From positions 992,001-1,056,000 of the forward strand of contig JAXMOG010000001.1 of assembly GCA_034670065.1 (NCBI GenBank): a DNA stretch of 64,000 nucleotides. The letters run 5' to 3'. The position numbers were made by a program, and so were the translations under genes. Shown one piece after another: positions 61,001 to 64,000 of this stretch. The DNA is from Mesobacterium_A sp034670065 (GTDB lineage: Bacteria > Pseudomonadota > Alphaproteobacteria > Rhodobacterales > Rhodobacteraceae). Each line of letters begins with the position of its first letter. Positions within the stretch are counted from its first letter, which is position 1. The notes under the pieces were generated by a model. That model saw only the letters and a list, made by a program, of their open reading frames with translations, had not been told where the DNA came from and searched no databases.

Positions 61001-62674
61001 GCAGATACGCTTCTTGGTGGCGATGGCGATGATACACTGACTGGCCGGGGCGGCATGGATCGATTGCTGGCGGGCAGCGGCAACGACGTGTTGCAGGTTG
61101 GGCCGATCGATGCCGCAATAGATGACCGCACGAAAGGTTTTCAAAACGACTTCATCCAGATCATTGGCGGACCGGGCGTTGATACGCTTGTACTGGGCGC
61201 CGAGGGCTATCTTGATTTCCAGCCGGGGGGCATTCGCGAGATCGAAGTCATCGATTTCTCGCAATCCGGGCGGGCATCCACACAAATCCGGATATCTGGC
61301 GAGGATGCGAGTGCACTGCTGCGACAGCCCGGAGGTTTAACACTGCGTGGCTCAGCAGACCCGAACATGGCCGGTGGGCTGGAGATTAACATCACCGCCC
61401 CCTTCATCAGCGGGGGTGCAGAACTTGATCTGTCCAACCTGCAGCTGGTGAATTGGGATGGGTACGGCATCAACATCTACAGCACTGCCCCACTCCGCCA
61501 TATGAACATAACCGGCAGCGACGGCCGCGATTTTGTCATCGGCTCAAACGGAGATGATTTCCTCGATCTTGGCGGTGGCAAAGACCGGGCAATGGGGGCC
61601 GGCGGCGATGACATAATGTTCGGCGACGGCTATCAGGCGCGCTTTGCGCAAGGCGTTCCCGATCAGGTGTTCCGACTGTATCAGGCGACGTTGGGCCGTG
61701 ACCCCGATGTTGCGGGCTACACCGGTTGGACGCAACGTATTGACGGAGGCGGCGTTGATCTGCGGGATGTTGCTGCTGGATTTGTGGCCAGCCAGGAATT
61801 CCAACAGGTTTATGGCGTGTTGTCGGATACCAATTTTGTCGAACTGCTGTATCAAAACGTGCTGAACCGCCCCTCTGATACGGCAGGGCAGCAAGGTTGG
61901 CTAAACCGTTTGACGCGGGGAGAGACCCGCGAACAGGTAGTTCTGGGCTTTTCGGAAAGTCAGGAATTCATTGTGGGGAACCAAGCGGCTGCCAGTTCGT
62001 TCAATGCCAAAAGTGATCCCGTTTCATGGAGCGGATCGGTATATCGTCTGTATCAAGCGACATTGAACCGCGACCCGGACAGTGGCGGGTTTGAAGGCTG
62101 GAGCGAACGTTTGGCGGATGGCGCGTCCTTGCAATCGATCAGTGCCAATTTCGTCGGCTCACCAGAGTTTCAGGCCGCATACGGCACCCTTAGCAACGCT
62201 GCGTTTGTAGACCTGCTTTACCAGAATGTACTTGGCCGTCCGGCCGATGCCGCCGGTGCAGCGCAATGGATTGGTCAGCTAAATCAAGGCGTCAGCCGGT
62301 CGCAAGTTGTACTGGGGTTTTCCGAAAGTCAGGAATTCATCACCAATACGACCCCCGGCATTGCAGCGTGGAGCCGCGGTTTGGGCGAACATGACAGGTT
62401 AGAGCCCGGCGCAGGCAGCAACATTGTTGCCGGAGGCATGTTTTCCGACACGTTTGTGTTTGATGCCGGGCAAGACGGCGACACCCGTGTCCTGGATCTG
62501 GAACCTTGGGACACTGTCTTATTCAACAATTTTGGATACACAAATGACGCGGCAGTTAGCACCCATTTGCAGCAAACTGGAAATGACCTGTTGTTTAGCG
62601 ATCAAGGCGTCTCGATCTTGTTCGAGAATACCACAATCGCTGAACTGACCTCGGACATCATTTCGATTGCGTGA
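58094..62674 (+). CDS. RTX-type exoprotein with DUF4214 repeats
   Basis: A 1526-residue secreted protein. The N-terminal 430 residues carry at least five repeats of a DGNFVVVWxD core, beta-propeller-like. A cadherin-like/He_PIG segment follows (about 436-535). RTX calcium-binding nonapeptides occur at about 957-1003 (GGNDSLTG, GGDGDDTL) and 1142-1180 (GSNGDDFL, GAGGDDIM), and two DUF4214 domains at about 1190-1300 and 1314-1420. There is no N-terminal signal peptide, as expected for type I secretion; no transporter gene is nearby. A matrix or adhesin-like role is likely. Confidence 0.85.
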   Translation: MPTSITNAELRARSIEILANSAVAGDQVTPTISRLSDGNFVVVWADAGTLQIKAQILSASGQTVGRELSISSVGGATNSEPVVTGLDGGGFVVAWNRTSGTQVQTVNGVDIPFPAEAEVYARQFDNSGIAAGVETRVNVDTTGLQMAPGITSLTGGGYFISFLSLNGYDPFGTIDGSLTGTIYNSAGASPSGPFLVNNLSYGLGMQSQSAGFADGRFVVVWDGIDLAGQDRSGTGISMQLFNADGTKIGGAVTVNQTSTNVQISPRVTVLEDGNFVVVWNDWLSSQNASQKFDIRGQVFTYDGARLGNEFAVAADLGVQQDPSIVALGQSGFMVTWTDESGLVGSVALGPRDPSASVKAQYFELDYQYDDLGMIVDGNPVRSGVFQINQLISGTQNDVAVERLDDKTLAFTWTDASGQNGDPSGTSIRTNVISLNLAPEVTFNSLPGIQLDAAGFVSVNLAQDRVFDPEGDALSFRLLEAGTNRDVTLPSWLQFDAVTGELSGTYQGEAVPNALSVDLEIRDSNGAASRISDTIMFERAGLSQIGETQARISYGGLPERYDLPNGEFTLVYSGADRADGADWRRSFAIEEFNADGLQTNTRFFTAKTPYTDLQLTPVSPNGGTFQTDGYVLTAVDFRSGRDRVVVHNVPDENTGFLNLAAGNFTETPGLNGLAEYSVSSLAGGGYQIFSNHQPVSTLAPNTPPTETVLYRREPFGTNSIIDYFNTQGDRGGATVQGMSGQLATVSDGAGKTLHLFERYSASQYSGNRYLGYSVYDDTTDTHISGAFGRPLAIGQYYAPIHDFRVFNTDLGYFVVSIHESAYSSNVDYRVDKATGGIGRMNAPVNDLFYLANGYSVSARIQNGLSLRVYDEAFNIVVDDYDFRNSTTEATHLATALLPGEGPEIIDLGGGRFRVSGIDQNGNAVFEDFSIDALQNNQTLSGNADTWTSAGTNSAFVRGLGGNDSLTGSAFADTLLGGDGDDTLTGRGGMDRLLAGSGNDVLQVGPIDAAIDDRTKGFQNDFIQIIGGPGVDTLVLGAEGYLDFQPGGIREIEVIDFSQSGRASTQIRISGEDASALLRQPGGLTLRGSADPNMAGGLEINITAPFISGGAELDLSNLQLVNWDGYGINIYSTAPLRHMNITGSDGRDFVIGSNGDDFLDLGGGKDRAMGAGGDDIMFGDGYQARFAQGVPDQVFRLYQATLGRDPDVAGYTGWTQRIDGGGVDLRDVAAGFVASQEFQQVYGVLSDTNFVELLYQNVLNRPSDTAGQQGWLNRLTRGETREQVVLGFSESQEFIVGNQAAASSFNAKSDPVSWSGSVYRLYQATLNRDPDSGGFEGWSERLADGASLQSISANFVGSPEFQAAYGTLSNAAFVDLLYQNVLGRPADAAGAAQWIGQLNQGVSRSQVVLGFSESQEFITNTTPGIAAWSRGLGEHDRLEPGAGSNIVAGGMFSDTFVFDAGQDGDTRVLDLEPWDTVLFNNFGYTNDAAVSTHLQQTGNDLLFSDQGVSILFENTTIAELTSDIISIA
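61663..62340 (+). repeat. Tandem duplicated DUF4214 coding segments
   Basis: Two copies, 61663-61977 and 62038-62340, encode RLYQAT...GFSESQEFI and share long stretches of near-identical DNA, for example CCGAAAGTCAGGAATTCAT-type sequence in both. They indicate internal duplication in the exoprotein gene. Confidence 0.75.
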
Positions 62675-62716
62675 TTTCTGGATGCTCGATCGAATGCAGA
62701 AACTGACTTTGTCGGC

Positions 62717-63961
62717 TCAAGCATCGCCTGCCGTCTCTGACCACGCCGCGAACTGATCAAAGAGGTCAGATGTGCCCATCTGCCCCCCTTTAAGCATCAC
62801 ACGCATCCGGTCTCGGCGCGGGTTTTGATGGCTTGCGCTACAAATACACACCCCTGCCCCCAGACCAATTTCGAAATCGAGCGCATCAAACCCCAGCTGC
62901 GCTGAAATGCGGCTGGAGGTATCGCCCCCGGCCAAGCCAAGATACCCGACATCCACCCGGTCAAGAACGCCGGATACAAACGCGCCAGACGCCGCGGCCA
63001 GCGCATCGGGCGAAAGGCCGTAGTCTGCCTGCGCATCCAGATGCACCAAAATCGGCTTACCTTTTTCGACAAGCGCCGCAACGTCGGCAACCGCCTGCCC
63101 GGCCCCAAGCGCCGTTCTGGAAAGCTGAAATTTCTGATATCGCGTCGCCGCCCCCAGCTGGTTTTGAGTGACAACGGATCGACTACCGGCAAACAGCAGC
63201 AAGTTCTTGGATGCAGGTGGCGCAAGCATTTTGCGCGTCTTGGGGCGTTTGCCCCCCTGCGCTAGGATTTCCGCCACAGAACTGGCCCCAATCAACAACT
63301 GCCGGCCGCCGACACGGCCGAGGGCTGCGGCAATCTTCTGCTGATCTTCAGAAGCTGTAACATCCAACAGGACCGGCCCAGTACACAGGGCGTTGTCGAC
63401 AGCCTCAGCATTATCAAGTTCAGGGAAGGCAACCAGGCGCAGGTTATCAAGCCCTTGGGCCGCAAGATGCAGACGCAAATCAGCCTCTGCCATTGGCGTA
63501 ACCGGATGACGGCGCATAACAGGATGGCGGTCTATTCGGTGCACCGCGCCATCAGGGCCCCGCGCAAACAAGTTGCCAAAAATGCAATACCGGCCAAGGC
63601 TGGGTTGCCCGCCAATCACGGCGATAACATCTGGCTTGAAACGCGGAATCAGCGCAGCCACAGTTGCGCCGATCGAGCCTATCTTCGGGCCAGAATCGAA
63701 GGTTGAGCAGACCTTGAAGTGCAGCACTTTTGGATTGGCCGCATCTATGGTCGGCCATAGGCGTGCCACATCGCTTGCGGCCTTTTCAGGCGACACAGAG
63801 CGCAAATCAGTGGGAAGGCCCAATGCATCCAGATCACCCACAACTGCCCCAGACTGGGCGTGCAGCACCATACGGGTTTTCCAGCCATATCGCGCATATG
63901 TGGCCAGGCTGTCGGACGCACCTGTAAAGTCATCGCCCAAGAAGACGACTTCGGCAGACAT
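62717..63961 (-). CDS. Four-carbon acid sugar kinase family protein (DUF1537)
   Basis: A 414-residue kinase with the N-terminal FLGDDFTGASDSLATYA and the C-terminal GGDTSSRI and GLGAGVCI motifs of the family that phosphorylates 4-carbon sugar acids such as D-threonate, D-erythronate or 2-oxotetronate. These kinases act with an aldolase or a RuBisCO-like or decarboxylase partner. It follows the upstream gene by one base, so it is part of an operon that extends beyond the window. Confidence 0.87.
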   Translation of the reverse strand: MSAEVVFLGDDFTGASDSLATYARYGWKTRMVLHAQSGAVVGDLDALGLPTDLRSVSPEKAASDVARLWPTIDAANPKVLHFKVCSTFDSGPKIGSIGATVAALIPRFKPDVIAVIGGQPSLGRYCIFGNLFARGPDGAVHRIDRHPVMRRHPVTPMAEADLRLHLAAQGLDNLRLVAFPELDNAEAVDNALCTGPVLLDVTASEDQQKIAAALGRVGGRQLLIGASSVAEILAQGGKRPKTRKMLAPPASKNLLLFAGSRSVVTQNQLGAATRYQKFQLSRTALGAGQAVADVAALVEKGKPILVHLDAQADYGLSPDALAAASGAFVSGVLDRVDVGYLGLAGGDTSSRISAQLGFDALDFEIGLGAGVCICSASHQNPRRDRMRVMLKGGQMGTSDLFDQFAAWSETAGDA

Positions 63962-63962
63962 C

Positions 63963-64000
63963 TTAGTGCTTTCCGTAGAATTTTAGTGCGGCGGCCAAAG
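63963..64000 (-). CDS. Partial gene, C-terminal eleven codons
   Basis: The last 38 bases read, on the minus strand, LAAALKFYGKH followed by TAA, one base before the DUF1537 kinase. Only the C terminus is present. The kinase context suggests a class II aldolase or RuBisCO-like partner, but that is inference from family neighbourhoods. Confidence 0.5.
   Translation of the reverse strand, partial: LAAALKFYGKH

Noticed and set aside
61663..62340. CRISPR-like repeat or mobile element
   Set aside because: The repeated DNA is in frame and encodes two DUF4214 domains; there are no spacers or element ends.

Overview
The window reads as chromosomal DNA of a marine Rhodobacterales-type (Roseobacter-like) alphaproteobacterium. 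The grounds are indirect: dense GC-rich coding, many solute-binding-protein transporters (TRAP and tripartite tricarboxylate), many LysR/GntR/Lrp regulators, a TrmL methylase, a DUF4214/RTX exoprotein and a DUF1537 sugar-acid kinase. I saw no rRNA, tRNA, CRISPR array, insertion sequence or phage gene.

Layout. 1-6.1 kb: a class I/II aminotransferase, a LysR regulator divergent from a TRAP transporter (dctPQM) with a strong terminator, and trmL. 6.2-10.0 kb: an RraA-like aldolase divergent from a tightly coupled 5-oxoprolinase operon (pxpB-pxpC-BCCP-like-pxpA); the BCCP-like protein lacks the biotin-accepting lysine. 10.0-23.3 kb: an uncharacterised catabolic cluster (SDR, FCD-type GntR, FAH-family enzyme, two-domain extradiol-dioxygenase-like VOC protein, FMN reductase, alpha/beta hydrolase, Ldh2 dehydrogenase, TctBAC uptake, YCII, aldehyde dehydrogenase, NIPSNAP, SAF-domain oxidoreductase), which looks like a ring- or chain-cleavage route for an imported carboxylate. 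23.5-31.8 kb: LysR and Lrp regulators, a fused indolepyruvate:ferredoxin oxidoreductase-type enzyme, an SRPBCC protein, a GST of the glutathionyl-hydroquinone reductase type, and a hemerythrin-like protein.

31.9-44.2 kb holds the most unusual locus. Three tandem secreted GYF_2-domain proteins run toward an operon of four exported proteins: a caspase-like (C14) protease, a trypsin-like (S1) zymogen, a rhodanese-like protein on a Gly/Phe-repeat and proline-rich stalk, and a 1251-residue TPR-CHAT protein. An exported alpha/beta hydrolase diverges from the caspase gene across a shared promoter in which both TTGACA boxes lie in one inverted repeat. Residues in the two proteases suggest that the caspase could activate the trypsin-like zymogen, and the GYF domains could read the proline-rich tracts encoded in the same locus. 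Every one of these proteins has a signal peptide, so this would be a proteolytic network outside the cytoplasm. I know of no described system with this composition.

44.2-54.3 kb: a small membrane protein, a cold-shock protein, then a respiratory module on the minus strand (cydD-cydC-cydA-cydB-cydX, a Tat-exported sulfide:quinone oxidoreductase-like flavoprotein and a small membrane protein) divergent from an NsrR-like Rrf2 regulator, with FNR-type boxes before cydA and cydD. CydX (46 residues) is a very short gene. 54.5-64 kb: an MFS carrier, a small membrane protein next to a YbaY-NlpE-META fusion, a 1526-residue RTX/DUF4214 exoprotein, and a four-carbon acid sugar kinase preceded by the last codons of a gene that runs off the window.
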